64,000 nt of DNA from Rhizobium sp. NZLR1 (GCF_017357385.1 NZ_CP071636.1:186001-250000); one strand, 5' to 3'. Positions 1-10,320 are shown, counted from the first letter of the stretch. A program made the numbers and translations. The notes: generated from the letters alone by a model not told the origin.

Positions 1-1
1 G

Positions 2-937
2 AAGATCTTCGGCGGCCACGCCGAGATCGTGGAGGCCACGAAGGGTAACCTGTCGGTCGCGATCCACGGCCTGAGCTTCGCCAAGCCGCAAGCGCCAGAC
101 TCGCTTCTGCCGAAGTTCAAGCCGCCGGTGACGGGCGCGGTCAATATCGGCATCATGCATACGAGTCTCGCCGGATCCGCCGGACATGACGTCTATGCGC
201 CCTGCAACGTGCTCGACCTTCACGCCTCGGGATTCGACTACTGGGCGCTCGGCCATCTTCACCAGCGCAGCCAGCATCCCGGCACGGCGACGGTCATCAT
301 GCCTGGTATGCCGCAGGGCCGCGACATCAACGAGTCGGGCGTCAAGACCGTATCGCTGGTGACCGTGGCGGACGACCGGACCGTGGCGGTCGAGGAGCGG
401 CTCACCAGCGTCGCGCAGTTCGAGCGGGTCGATGTCGATCTGACGGGTGTCGATGATTGGCGTGATGCGGCTATGGCGATCGAAGCGGCACTGACAGCAC
501 AGCGCGACCGCACGGCCTCGGCGCATCTCGTCGCGCGCCTGAGGCTTTCCGGCCGCACCCAGCTTGCCTGGCAGCTTCGGCGTGACATCGACCTCATGCA
601 AGCGGAAGCCGAGCAGCGCGGCGACCGGATCGGCCGGACCTGGATCGAGAAGCTGGAACTCGCCTTCGAAGCACCCTTGCCCCTCGCAGATGCTTCCGCC
701 GCCGATCCCGTCGTCGAACTCGGTGCGTTGATGCGGGACGAGGTCATCGCCCGCAGCGGGTTTCGCGACGATATCAGGGAGGTGGTTCGCGACCTGCTCG
801 CCGACCTGCCGCCCGAGAGCCGAGCATTCGCCGGGCTTGACGAGGCGGGCTTCGAACGCTTCATCGACAGCCTTCTCACCGACGGCGCCGAGGACATTGC
901 CGCCCGGATGAAGGCCGCGGACCGGGCGGAAAGCTGA
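2..937 (+). CDS. YhaO/SbcD-like metallophosphoesterase, 5' truncated by window edge
   Basis: The frame is open from the first bases, so the start lies outside the window; about 311 C-terminal residues are visible. They fit a calcineurin-like metallophosphoesterase of the SbcD/YhaO DNA repair exonuclease type. The metal-ligand motif GHLH is encoded at 251-262, in the context YWALGHLHQ, and is followed by the capping and C-terminal region usual for the family. Its stop overlaps the start of the next gene by one base (TGATG at 935-939), so the two are translationally coupled, as expected for a YhaO-YhaN nuclease/ATPase pair analogous to SbcD-SbcC. The exact DNA substrate cannot be told from sequence. 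Known of the family: Mn2+-dependent nuclease acting on DNA ends in the cytoplasm. Confidence 0.85.
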   Translation, partial: KIFGGHAEIVEATKGNLSVAIHGLSFAKPQAPDSLLPKFKPPVTGAVNIGIMHTSLAGSAGHDVYAPCNVLDLHASGFDYWALGHLHQRSQHPGTATVIMPGMPQGRDINESGVKTVSLVTVADDRTVAVEERLTSVAQFERVDVDLTGVDDWRDAAMAIEAALTAQRDRTASAHLVARLRLSGRTQLAWQLRRDIDLMQAEAEQRGDRIGRTWIEKLELAFEAPLPLADASAADPVVELGALMRDEVIARSGFRDDIREVVRDLLADLPPESRAFAGLDEAGFERFIDSLLTDGAEDIAARMKAADRAES

Positions 938-3900
938 TGCGCCTCCGACGGCTGGACCTCACCCGCTATGGCAAGTTCACCGACCACTCGATCGATTTCG
1001 GCGCGGTCCGTCCGGGTTCGCCCGACTTGCACATCGTCTATGGCCTGAACGAAGCGGGCAAGTCGACCACCTTCGCCGCCTATCTCGATCTGCTCTTCGG
1101 CATAGGTGAGCGCAGCACCTACAATTTCCTGCATCCATACAACACGATGAAGGTCGGCGCCCGACTGGAATTCGATGGCGAGGAATACGAGCTGGCGCGG
1201 CTCAAGCTCCGGACCGGCAGCCTCGTCGACGATCGGGGGCAAGCTGTGAACGAGGCGCTCCTGGCCGGCGCACTCGGCGGCATCGGCCGCGAGGCCTATC
1301 GCACGATGTTCTCACTCGACGACCAGTCGCTGAAAGAGGGCGGCAACGCCATCATCCAGAGCAAGGGCGAGCTTGGCGAGTTGTTATTCTCGGCAAGTTC
1401 CGGCCTCGCAGGCTTAAGCCGTTCGCTGGTTTCCGCCGCCGACGAAGCCAATGTGATCTATAGGAAGCGGTCGTCGAGCACGAAGCTTGCCGAACTCAAG
1501 CGCGCGCTCGAAGCGTTGAAGGCCGAGCGCAATGCCATCGACACATTGGCCTCCGCCTACTCGGCGCTGAAATCGACCCATGAGCAGGCCGATGCCGCCT
1601 GTATCGCGACCACGCGAGAACTGGCCGAGGCCAAGGCCCGGCATCAGGAACTGACGCGCCTTCTCGGCGCCCTGCCCGCGGCGCTGGAGCTCCGGCGGCT
1701 GGACACAGATGCGGCCGACATGGGCGATCTGCCGCGGCCGCCGTCCGAATGGTTCGCGCTCCTGCCGCAGCTTTCCCGCGATGAGACGCGGCTGCAGGCG
1801 CTTGTCGAAATCGCCGACCGCACGCTGCGCCAGCTTACAGACGAGATCGAGGCGATCGCCATCGATCACAAGGCGCTGACGCTAACTGCGCATATGGACC
1901 TGCTGGACCAGGGGCGGGTTCGCCATCTCGCGGCCGACAGCGACCTGCCGAAGCGCCGGCGGGCGCTGGCCGAACAGGACGGTGTGCTGGTCCGGCTTCT
2001 GGCCGATCTCGAACAGCCGGGCCATGCGACGCCCGAAGCACTGCTGCTGCCCGCCTCGCTGATCGGCACCGTCCGCGATCTCATCGAACGACGCTCCGGC
2101 GTCGAGGCGAAACTGGCTGCCGCGGGTCGCGAACGGGTGCGAGCGCGCGAGAATCTCGAAAGGCTGGGCGAGGAAGGCGGCTGGAAAAATGCAGCTGCGG
2201 TCCCAGATCCCGCGCGTCTTGGCCGCATCGAGGCCGCCCTGAGCCGGCTCACGGGGTCTGATCTGGCAGTGCGGCTCACCTTGGAAGAACGTACACTTGT
2301 CCAGGTGAAGCGAATACAGGAGAACCAGTTTGCACAGCTCGCACCCTGGACCGGCGATGCCGCGGCACTGCAACGGACGCCCGCGGCGGAGCCTCGCCAG
2401 ATCGAGGCCTGGCGTGGCCAGGCGACCTCGATCGACAAGCGGATCGCCGATCACCAGGCCCGGTTGCGCGATCTCGGCACCGAACAGGCGCTGACCAAAG
2501 CCCGGATCGCGGCCTTCGTCGCCGGCGGTTCGATCGACGATAGCGAGGCCACGAGGCGACGCGATGAACGCGATGCCGCCTGGCAGGCGCATCTTGCCAG
2601 CCTGAATGCCGCCACGGCCCGGACATTCGAGGATCGGATGCGCCAGGACGACATATTGTCCGCCGGCCGGCTGTCGCGGGCGCAGGAACTGGCCGAGCTT
2701 CGCCAACTCCGCCAGACGGAAGCGGCAACGGCAGCAGCGATCGAACGGCAAAGGGAACTGCTCGCCGAGGCGCATGCCGAACATGATGCGCTTGCCGAGC
2801 GCATCCGTGGTCTGCTGCCCGGCGCGATCGAATACGACGCTGAAGCCACGGCGCGCATTGCAGCACTCGCGGCATGGAGCACCAAGCGGTCCGCGGCGCT
2901 GGCCGCCTGGGACGATCTGCAGCGAGCCGAAGACGCATTGGCCGCGCTTCGCCTCGAACTGAACAGGCATGCCGCGACACTTGCGGCCGACCTTGCGGAT
3001 GCCGGTCGTGGTGACGCCGACCATCTGCCGGTCGCCGACCTGATGCAGGCTGCGAATGAAATGCTCGCTGCCGGCAAAGCCGAGCTGGCGGCGCGGCAGG
3101 CGCATGAGAAGGCAATCGGTGACCTCAGCCGCGATGTCAGGGAACGCGAGCGCGACCAGCAGGAGGCGGAAGCCACCATAGCGGCCTGGGACCGGGAATG
3201 GGCGGAGGCGCTGTCGCGAACCTGGTTTGCCGACAAGGCCGGCTCGATGGCCGCCGTCCGCGCCATACTGGACGTGCTGGGCACGCTGCCAGCCATCCTG
3301 AAGGAGCGGCATGACCTCGCAAGCCGCGTTGCCGCGATGGAGCGTGACCAGGAGCAATTCCGCGGAGATATTTCTGGTCTTCTCGCAGAATGCGGCCTCA
3401 GCCAGTCGGCGGCGGATACGCTCGCCTCTGCCAATACGCTCGTCGAACGCCATGAGGCAGCGCGGCGCGCGGCGCAGCTTCGGGCAGACCGGCAAGCGGA
3501 TCTCGAACAACAAGGGGAGAAACGACGGGCGCTGGAGGAGGAACTGGCCGTTCACAATGCCCGCAAGAACGAACTGACCAGCTATTTCGGGACGGACTCG
3601 CTTGCCTCAGTCGAAACATTTTTGAACCAGGCTCGGGAGCGGGACCGGCTGGAGGAGCGGGCCGCCACCTTGCGCGGCCAGATCACCGAGGCATTGCGGG
3701 CTGCGAGTTTCGCCGAGGCCGAACGGCGCCTTGCCGATATCGACGCCGGCGCCGTCGAGCGCGATGCAATGGAGCTTGGCGCCCGGATCGAGGATCTTAC
3801 CGAGCGGGCGAAGCTTCTCTACTCCGACATGTCGCTGGCACGGCAGAAGCTTGAGGCCGTCGGCGGAGACGATGCGGTGGCGCGGATCGAGGCCAAGCGG

Positions 3901-4410
3901 CGAACCATCTTCCTTGAGATCGAGGAACTGGCCGTGCGGCATCTGACGCTGCGTGCCGGCGCGCTCGCGGCCGAGCAGGCGCTGCATATCTATCGCGAGA
4001 AACATCGCAGCTCGATGATGAAACGCGCATCGGAAGCCTTCCGCCTGATCACCGGCGGCAACTATTCCGGCCTGACCACCCAGCCCGACCGCGACAAGGA
4101 AATACTGATCGGCGTGTCACGCGATGCCGGCTCGAAGCTTGCGGACGCGATGTCGACGGGCACGCAGTTCCAGCTCTATCTCGCGCTTCGGCTTGCAGGC
4201 TATGAGGAATTCGCAGCGCTTCGCCCGCCCGTGCCCTTCGTTGCCGACGACATTATGGAGAGCTTCGACAATCCTCGTTCCGAAGAAGTCTTCCGCCTGC
4301 TCGGCGAAATGGCAAAGGTCGGACAGGTCATCTACCTCACGCATCACTGGCATCTCTGCGAGATCGCACGGAACGTCGTTTCGAACGTGACGATACATCA
4401 ACTGCCGTAA
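937..4410 (+). CDS. YhaN-like AAA/SMC-type ATPase
   Basis: 1157-residue cytoplasmic ATPase with SMC/Rad50 architecture. The N-terminal Walker A GLNEAGKST lies at residues 36-44. A long alpha-helical, Ala/Glu/Arg-rich coiled-coil middle follows (about 170-1030). A C-terminal ATPase half holds a signature-like segment around STGTQFQLYLALRLA and a Walker B FVADDIMESFD near residue 1107, followed by an HHWH switch region. This matches YhaN rather than SbcC, because no CxxC zinc hook is evident in the coiled coil. It overlaps the upstream metallophosphoesterase by one base, so the two probably form a nuclease complex for DNA end processing. Long open frames on the opposite strand here are shadows of the GC-rich coding sequence. 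Confidence 0.88.
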   Translation: MRLRRLDLTRYGKFTDHSIDFGAVRPGSPDLHIVYGLNEAGKSTTFAAYLDLLFGIGERSTYNFLHPYNTMKVGARLEFDGEEYELARLKLRTGSLVDDRGQAVNEALLAGALGGIGREAYRTMFSLDDQSLKEGGNAIIQSKGELGELLFSASSGLAGLSRSLVSAADEANVIYRKRSSSTKLAELKRALEALKAERNAIDTLASAYSALKSTHEQADAACIATTRELAEAKARHQELTRLLGALPAALELRRLDTDAADMGDLPRPPSEWFALLPQLSRDETRLQALVEIADRTLRQLTDEIEAIAIDHKALTLTAHMDLLDQGRVRHLAADSDLPKRRRALAEQDGVLVRLLADLEQPGHATPEALLLPASLIGTVRDLIERRSGVEAKLAAAGRERVRARENLERLGEEGGWKNAAAVPDPARLGRIEAALSRLTGSDLAVRLTLEERTLVQVKRIQENQFAQLAPWTGDAAALQRTPAAEPRQIEAWRGQATSIDKRIADHQARLRDLGTEQALTKARIAAFVAGGSIDDSEATRRRDERDAAWQAHLASLNAATARTFEDRMRQDDILSAGRLSRAQELAELRQLRQTEAATAAAIERQRELLAEAHAEHDALAERIRGLLPGAIEYDAEATARIAALAAWSTKRSAALAAWDDLQRAEDALAALRLELNRHAATLAADLADAGRGDADHLPVADLMQAANEMLAAGKAELAARQAHEKAIGDLSRDVRERERDQQEAEATIAAWDREWAEALSRTWFADKAGSMAAVRAILDVLGTLPAILKERHDLASRVAAMERDQEQFRGDISGLLAECGLSQSAADTLASANTLVERHEAARRAAQLRADRQADLEQQGEKRRALEEELAVHNARKNELTSYFGTDSLASVETFLNQARERDRLEERAATLRGQITEALRAASFAEAERRLADIDAGAVERDAMELGARIEDLTERAKLLYSDMSLARQKLEAVGGDDAVARIEAKRRTIFLEIEELAVRHLTLRAGALAAEQALHIYREKHRSSMMKRASEAFRLITGGNYSGLTTQPDRDKEILIGVSRDAGSKLADAMSTGTQFQLYLALRLAGYEEFAALRPPVPFVADDIMESFDNPRSEEVFRLLGEMAKVGQVIYLTHHWHLCEIARNVVSNVTIHQLP

Positions 4411-4540
4411 CGGGCATAAGAAATGCCTTCGAGGAAGCCGGAAAAGGCTCCACAGTCCCGCCGCCAAACATTTAGCGCATTGCGGTTCTCGGCGTGCTGC
4501 AACCGGCTCTTGTCTTGATTGAGGATAGTTCATATTGACT

Positions 4541-4610
4541 AAGGCATGTCGCGCAAAAGTGTGCAGCGGTTTTGTGCTAACGACATGCGTAAAAACAAAG
4601 ACCTAAAGCG
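4541..4610 (+). repeat. Dispersed palindromic repeat, family A (copy 1)
   Basis: Nested palindrome. Outer arms GCATGTCG (4544-4551) and CGACATGC (4581-4588) enclose an inner stem CGCAAAA/TTTTGTG around the loop GTGTGCAGCGG, followed by a TAAAAACAAAGACCTAAAG tail. Two more copies in the window (23357-23424, 63021-63088, both read on the minus strand) share arms, loop and tail but have the inner stem CCCGGAA/TTCCGGG, that is compensatory changes. It lies in the 266-base gap before the LprI-domain gene and points the same way as that gene. No other function is visible in the gap. Such palindromes are common intergenic elements in rhizobia. Confidence 0.8.
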
Positions 4611-4676
4611 CGAGGAGCGATCTGAAAGATCGCCAAGCGCTTTAGGGCGCCGGCCACTTAAAAAAACGAGTTATCC

Positions 4677-7600
4677 ATGGCTTTCGTCTTTCGCCTGCGT
4701 TTGCTTGTTGCCCTCAGTGGCTGTCTTTTCTCAGCGGTCTCCCATGCGCAATCCTTTGATTGCGGCAAGGCGCAGTCGGCCATTGAAAAGGCGATTTGTG
4801 CCTCCCCTGCCTTGATTGCTGAGGACACCGCCTTGGCGGCCTCCTATCGGCAGGCATTGACCGATCTCAACGGCGACCCGACGAGGCTGGACGATCTACG
4901 CCAAAAGCAACGCCTCTGGTTGGCTGACCGCAATAAATCCTGTGTAGACACCGATCCGGTCCGGCTGTCGGCATGCCTGACAACACGCTATCAGACGCGT
5001 CTTGCGACGCTTGTGGCAGCGAGCGCTTCTCCGAGCCAGAAGCCGCCTGCATCTGTCGTCGAGCCTGCGCCATCAACCGCGTCGGAGACACAGGCGGCGG
5101 CGACACAAGATGCACCAGCACCGTCGGCTGCAGCTGTGTCGCAACCCGCGCCCGTAAAAGCCCCGCCCCAGCTCGTGTCGCAGCCGCATTTGGCATTGGA
5201 TCAACTGCCTGCCGATCGAGAGGGCAGCACCTTGCTGATGGTCGAAACGCCCGGCCATATTACCATCCGCACGCAGAGCGCCGCGGGTGCGGCATTGCAG
5301 CTCGTCGATATGATCGCAGGCCCGGGGGACCGTATGGGCGCAGCTGGCGTCAGCGACGGCCGGATCGATGCGCTGCTCGACAAAGGCACCTACAAGATCC
5401 GTGTGTTCGGAGCCAAAGGAGCTGCCGGCGACGTCAGGCTTACCGCACAAGCCTATCAGGAGCTTGAACAGCCCGACGCCGCTTTGACCTCGCTGACCCC
5501 CATCCATGCCGATCTAAGCGATCTGCAACAAAGATCCTATTGGATCGACATTCCCGATTCCGGACGCGTCGATATCGAGGCGGTTGGACGCTCGCTTCAG
5601 GATCTGCGCTTGTGGCGAAACGGCACCGATATTGCCGCTCTCTCGCCGAAAATGTCGATCTTCGAACTGAAGCCGGGCCTCCCCATGACCCGGGCCGCGC
5701 TGACGGGAACGGTCGAGCCCGGCCGCTACCTCGTGACGGCCTATGGCGGCCAGAAGCTTGTCTGGACCAACTCGGACGCCGCAGAGCCATTCCACATTCG
5801 CGCCGGCACGCAGATCTCGCTGGCCGGAGGGATTGCCGAAAATGTCATCGGGCCTTTCGGCTCGATACGTTTTGAGGCGCCGGCAGATCTCGATACTTTC
5901 CGTCTGGAGCTGCCGCAATCGGCGGCGGCGGTGCTCCGGGCCGGTCGGATTTCCGGCACGGCGACAGCTTTTCAGAGTGCCGCGATCGACAAGGCTAGCC
6001 GTGAACCGACAGCCACGCTTTCGCTTTCGTCAGACAGCCAGCCGAGCATTGTCGAAGTCTCGGGTTATGAAGGCCAGCATTTCCAGCTCCGGGGGCTTCG
6101 GTTCAGCACCGAGACCCAATTTAAAGGCTCAGTACCCAATCTCATCAGTCTCGACGTTGCCGGCGAAGGCGGCGATGAAATTCCGGCCACGGCCTTGCTG
6201 GTGCGCCAGGATAGCAGTGGCAAAGCCACCATCGTCGCGTCCGACTTGCCTCATTTGGGCCCGGGCCAGGCTTGGCGGCGGCGCTTCAATTTGCGCGGGC
6301 CGACATCGCTGCTGTTCGAGATGACGCAAGCAGGCCAGATCGCGATCCGCACATCAGGCGTTGCGCTGCATGCCGACATCAGCCCGGTTCTGGTCGGCAA
6401 TGCCCCGCGCGCCGATGGCCGCAATGCCGATCGTTTCGATCTTGACGCCGGCTATTATCTGCTGCGACTGCTGCCTGACAACAATGCCGTCGGCATCCTC
6501 GACCTTTCCTTCGGCACGCCGGGCCTCGTCCCACCGGTCCAACCCGCCGCTCCGGCACGCACCACTATTTCCTTTGGCATCCGCGAAGCCGAAAAGGCCA
6601 CACGCTACCAGATCATCACCAATGCCGCGCCCGGTTTGCTGACGGGACCTCGTGCGGTGGCACTGCCCGCCGATCTGCAGGGGCGACCACTGGCGCTTTG
6701 GCAGCCCACCGATGCTTCGGCGTTGCGGGAGTCCTTGCCGGATCAGCCGATGTCCAATATTCCGGCGCCCGTGCCGCGGGCCAAAGGCGCCGCGAATGAC
6801 GATGCGAACGCCCTGTCGCGGCCGGCGTCGGCAGCGGATCTGCAGATCGATATCCACGTGCCGCTCGGCGGAACGATCGCCGCCGTCGACATGCACAATA
6901 CATCCGTCGCTTTTGCGACCAGCAACCAGCGCGTCGACGCAAAAGGCCGGACGTTGACCCTGCGCTTCCCCGCCCCTGCCGCTGCCCGGTCCATCGTCGT
7001 CAGCTGGCAGCCGGATGCTGCTGCGGCGCAGAAAATCGCACCGCAGACCCCCGCATCCCCGTTGATTGGCGGCCGAAGCCAGTTTCTCGATCTCGCCGAA
7101 AACGCACAGAAATCCTACCGGCTCGAGGTTGCCGAGGGCGGGCTTTACCGCATCGAAACCCTTGGGCGTTTGCAGACATCACTGAGCCTTGGCACATCAT
7201 TCCTGCCGGGACTGGGGGAAGCTTCGGACAATGGCGGTGGCCACAATGCGCTGCTGCAAACCTATCTGCGCGCGGGGACCTATCAGATCGACGTCTCCGC
7301 CCAGAATTCCTCCGGCCATCTTGGCGTTTCCGTTACGCCGGCCTCGCTGTTGACCGCGGCAAGCCTGGTCGCCGATGGCACCAGCCGAGGGGCCCTCTCA
7401 GGCGGACGCGGCGCCATCGTGCCGATCGAGATCGCAACTGCAGGAACGTATCAGCTCGATCTCTATTCCCTTGGCGAAGACCTTACCGCGCGTCTCGAGG
7501 ATGCGGAGGGATGGCCGCTCACCGCGCCAGGCCCGCTTTCCACGCTCAGTCAGGATTTCACCCCGGGGCACTATCGCCTGGTAATCCTGCCGCGCGACGT

Positions 7601-10313
7601 CGACACGCGGTTTGTCGCACGGCTAAGACCGGTCATCGACCCACCGCAGTTGCAGGGCCGCGGACCACACCCGCTGGCCTTCAATCAAGCCCAAGCATTT
7701 CAGTGGCGCGAGCCTCAGAGCAAAAGTGATGCACGCGTTGCCGATAGCTGGACGTTTGATCTCCTTGCCGATGCCGATGTCAGCATCGACCTGACCGAAG
7801 GCATGATCGGCGCTCTGTTTCGCGACGACAAGGACCAGATCGCCCGATTTGTCGCCGCTCCCCAATTCACCGGCACGTTGAAGGCCGGGCATTATCGCAT
7901 TGATCTCATGAGCCTCGCCCATGATGACCGACTGGATTATCAGATTACCCTGAACACCCAGGATTTGCAGCCGGGCGAAGCACGCTTCGTCAACCTTCCC
8001 GCCGAGCTTTCCTTCAATGTCGACAAGGACCGTGTCGTCAGCCTCGGCACGTTCGGCCGCAGCGAAATCAAAGGCGTGCTGAAGGACGAGCATGGCACCG
8101 TCGTCGAACGCCTGACGGGGCGCAGCGATGATTGGAACATCGCGCTCTCCACCCTTCTGCCGGCTGGATCCTATACGCTGGCCCTTGAGCAGGCGGCAGC
8201 GTCGGGTACGGCCAGCAGCCAATCGGGTGATAGTTCCGACGATCAAGACACAGACTCCGGGGACGGTGAGCAGGAGCCAGGCGACGATCAGGCCGATGTT
8301 GGGGATCTCGAGGTTCAGTTTGCCCTGCCGCAGGAGCAGCCGCAGCCAGCACTCACCGAGAGCGGCACCACCGAGGTCAACGGCGCCTCCGTCTTTACGT
8401 TTCCCTTGCCGGCCAACACGAAGGATCAACTTGCGCTGGTCGTAGCCCAGTCCACCAGTGACCTGGTTCTCTCGGTCGAAAAACGAGACGCCGACGGCAG
8501 TTGGAAGCCGCAAGCCTTTGCCCGTGGCCGCACGCCGCTGATCGCCTGGCCGGCGTCTGAGGGAGATATCCAATGGCGCGCATCGGTTTGGACCCTTGAT
8601 GGTGGAACAGCACCGATCAAAATCGCCGCGCGCAGCATTACCCGCGATATGCGCGAGCCCGGCGACATTGCCTTGGAGCCCGTGGCCATCGATGGCCTTG
8701 ATCTCTCCCTGAACGTTGCTCTCGCACATGCCCCGTCGGCCGGTTTCGTCGACCTCGGCGCTGCTGCGGATCTGCTTGTCGGCGCAACTGCGGACCGTCC
8801 GCTCACGGCGGCCATGCCGGGACTTTTTGCTCCGCAATCGGATCGTTTATGGCTGGTCTCCCGCACTACGAGCCATGCGCAGGTAAACCCAGCACAGCCC
8901 AAAGCAGAAATCGCGCTGACGCTTGCGCCAGCGGATCAGGCAATTATCCCAGCCGCACCGCCTTTGCCGGGCAAAGTAAGATTGTGGCGCGCGGATTCGG
9001 CTTTTGGACAGCCGGGTCTGACGGCCGGACGCGGCATGGGCATCAGCCTCAACAGTGCGGTCGCCCTCTCCGATAATCAGGATCTGCATATCTGGAACGC
9101 CGCAAGCGACGACAGCCTGCAGCTGCGGCTTAAGCCGATCGATGCCGCCGAACTCGAGCCAGTGCAGCTGAATGGCACCTTGACGGCGACCATTCCAGCC
9201 TTCAGCGCGCGGCCGGTGAAGCTCGCACCGGGAGTGAAACGGCTCACCCTCGACCTGGCGCCGGGGATCGCCGTCGTCTCCGCCCCTTCAACCTCGCAAT
9301 TGCTGAACGTCTGGTCCGGCGCGGCTCCGCTGTCGCGCAGCATTGCGACGTCGACCGAAGAGATCTGGCTCGTCAACCTGACGGGTGATGCCGGCTCGAC
9401 GCGCATCAGCCTGTCACCGGGCCAAGCCGTTACGCTCAGCAATGATCAGATCAAGCGCCGGTTCTTCGGCACGGTCGGATCGGAAGAAATCGCGGTTGAT
9501 GCCATGAAAGGAGATGTCCTGAACGTCTCCGGCGGCGCGGCGACCTTTATCGGGGCCGACGGCCGGGTCTTGCGTGGTGACAGGATTTCCGTGTCCGGAC
9601 CCGGGCAACTGATTGTCGATCACGGTGCCGGTCTCTTAGCACTGTGGCTGGAACGGGGCGGCAAGTCGCCTTGGCCGACACCCGAACCAAAATCGATGAC
9701 CCTGCCGCAGAGCGTGACGCTCGAGGGCGAGGCCATGGCCTTCCGCCTCGATCCGGCCCAACCGATGGTGCTTGACGTCAGCACCGACGCCCCGGTCATT
9801 GTCGGCCTGGAGCAAGAGGGTCACCGCGACCTGCAGCTGTTTCCGACGGGAGCGGAATTCCACCGCTATCTTGCGGCGGGCGAGGCGGTCCTGACGCTCT
9901 ATTCCACGCATGAGGGCCCCTTGTCGGGCAGCCTGGATATGACGGCAACAGCGGTCGTCCCGGTGAATGACGGCATTGGAGCCCCGGTCGTGCTTGCACC
10001 CGGCGCGACAGCCTTGTTCGGCTTCGAGGTCAAGAAGAGCGGCAATATCGGTGTCGGCCTGCGTTCCGATCCGGACCTTGCCATCGGCCGACTGCTGGAT
10101 GCCAAAGGCCAGGTGCTCGGCGACGGGGTCAATCAGCTGAAGCAGCTTGCCGCAGGATCTTACCTATTGGAAGCGCGCGCACCGGCGGACGCACCGGCGC
10201 TCATTGTCAGGCCATCGGTGGTTGGATTGTCACCACCGCCCGCAGGTCCGCCGCCCGAAATTATCAGCGATTATTTGCAGCGTGCCGGTTTGAAACCCAC
10301 GGGATCGAAGTGA
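4677..10313 (+). CDS. Giant exported protein with N-terminal LprI/DUF1311 domain
   Basis: 1878 residues. An N-terminal signal sequence is evident. LSGC at residues 13-16 could be a lipobox, but a signal-peptidase-I site after SHA/Q (about 24-25) is equally possible. Residues about 27-110 form an LprI-type (DUF1311) domain with paired cysteines (FDCGKAQ, AICASP, KSCVD, SACLT); in other bacteria this domain is linked to lysozyme inhibition. A Pro/Ala-rich linker follows (about 113-170). The rest is a long run of beta-rich segments with repeated G-x-Y-x(I/L) strands (TYKIRV, GRYLVTAYGG, GTYQLDLYS, GHYRIDL) suggestive of tandem beta-sandwich modules. An acidic, Ser/Asp-rich linker lies at about 1176-1215. 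It is the first gene of an operon with an alpha-2-macroglobulin and pbpC (7-base gap downstream), so a periplasmic envelope-defence role is inferred. I do not recognise the body of the protein. Confidence 0.85.
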   Translation: MAFVFRLRLLVALSGCLFSAVSHAQSFDCGKAQSAIEKAICASPALIAEDTALAASYRQALTDLNGDPTRLDDLRQKQRLWLADRNKSCVDTDPVRLSACLTTRYQTRLATLVAASASPSQKPPASVVEPAPSTASETQAAATQDAPAPSAAAVSQPAPVKAPPQLVSQPHLALDQLPADREGSTLLMVETPGHITIRTQSAAGAALQLVDMIAGPGDRMGAAGVSDGRIDALLDKGTYKIRVFGAKGAAGDVRLTAQAYQELEQPDAALTSLTPIHADLSDLQQRSYWIDIPDSGRVDIEAVGRSLQDLRLWRNGTDIAALSPKMSIFELKPGLPMTRAALTGTVEPGRYLVTAYGGQKLVWTNSDAAEPFHIRAGTQISLAGGIAENVIGPFGSIRFEAPADLDTFRLELPQSAAAVLRAGRISGTATAFQSAAIDKASREPTATLSLSSDSQPSIVEVSGYEGQHFQLRGLRFSTETQFKGSVPNLISLDVAGEGGDEIPATALLVRQDSSGKATIVASDLPHLGPGQAWRRRFNLRGPTSLLFEMTQAGQIAIRTSGVALHADISPVLVGNAPRADGRNADRFDLDAGYYLLRLLPDNNAVGILDLSFGTPGLVPPVQPAAPARTTISFGIREAEKATRYQIITNAAPGLLTGPRAVALPADLQGRPLALWQPTDASALRESLPDQPMSNIPAPVPRAKGAANDDANALSRPASAADLQIDIHVPLGGTIAAVDMHNTSVAFATSNQRVDAKGRTLTLRFPAPAAARSIVVSWQPDAAAAQKIAPQTPASPLIGGRSQFLDLAENAQKSYRLEVAEGGLYRIETLGRLQTSLSLGTSFLPGLGEASDNGGGHNALLQTYLRAGTYQIDVSAQNSSGHLGVSVTPASLLTAASLVADGTSRGALSGGRGAIVPIEIATAGTYQLDLYSLGEDLTARLEDAEGWPLTAPGPLSTLSQDFTPGHYRLVILPRDVDTRFVARLRPVIDPPQLQGRGPHPLAFNQAQAFQWREPQSKSDARVADSWTFDLLADADVSIDLTEGMIGALFRDDKDQIARFVAAPQFTGTLKAGHYRIDLMSLAHDDRLDYQITLNTQDLQPGEARFVNLPAELSFNVDKDRVVSLGTFGRSEIKGVLKDEHGTVVERLTGRSDDWNIALSTLLPAGSYTLALEQAAASGTASSQSGDSSDDQDTDSGDGEQEPGDDQADVGDLEVQFALPQEQPQPALTESGTTEVNGASVFTFPLPANTKDQLALVVAQSTSDLVLSVEKRDADGSWKPQAFARGRTPLIAWPASEGDIQWRASVWTLDGGTAPIKIAARSITRDMREPGDIALEPVAIDGLDLSLNVALAHAPSAGFVDLGAAADLLVGATADRPLTAAMPGLFAPQSDRLWLVSRTTSHAQVNPAQPKAEIALTLAPADQAIIPAAPPLPGKVRLWRADSAFGQPGLTAGRGMGISLNSAVALSDNQDLHIWNAASDDSLQLRLKPIDAAELEPVQLNGTLTATIPAFSARPVKLAPGVKRLTLDLAPGIAVVSAPSTSQLLNVWSGAAPLSRSIATSTEEIWLVNLTGDAGSTRISLSPGQAVTLSNDQIKRRFFGTVGSEEIAVDAMKGDVLNVSGGAATFIGADGRVLRGDRISVSGPGQLIVDHGAGLLALWLERGGKSPWPTPEPKSMTLPQSVTLEGEAMAFRLDPAQPMVLDVSTDAPVIVGLEQEGHRDLQLFPTGAEFHRYLAAGEAVLTLYSTHEGPLSGSLDMTATAVVPVNDGIGAPVVLAPGATALFGFEVKKSGNIGVGLRSDPDLAIGRLLDAKGQVLGDGVNQLKQLAAGSYLLEARAPADAPALIVRPSVVGLSPPPAGPPPEIISDYLQRAGLKPTGSK

Positions 10314-10320
10314 AACACCA

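Noticed and set aside
1882..3555. Long minus-strand open frame inside the YhaN-like gene.
   Set aside because: Same reason: shadow of a coiled-coil coding sequence, with no ribosome site or motif.
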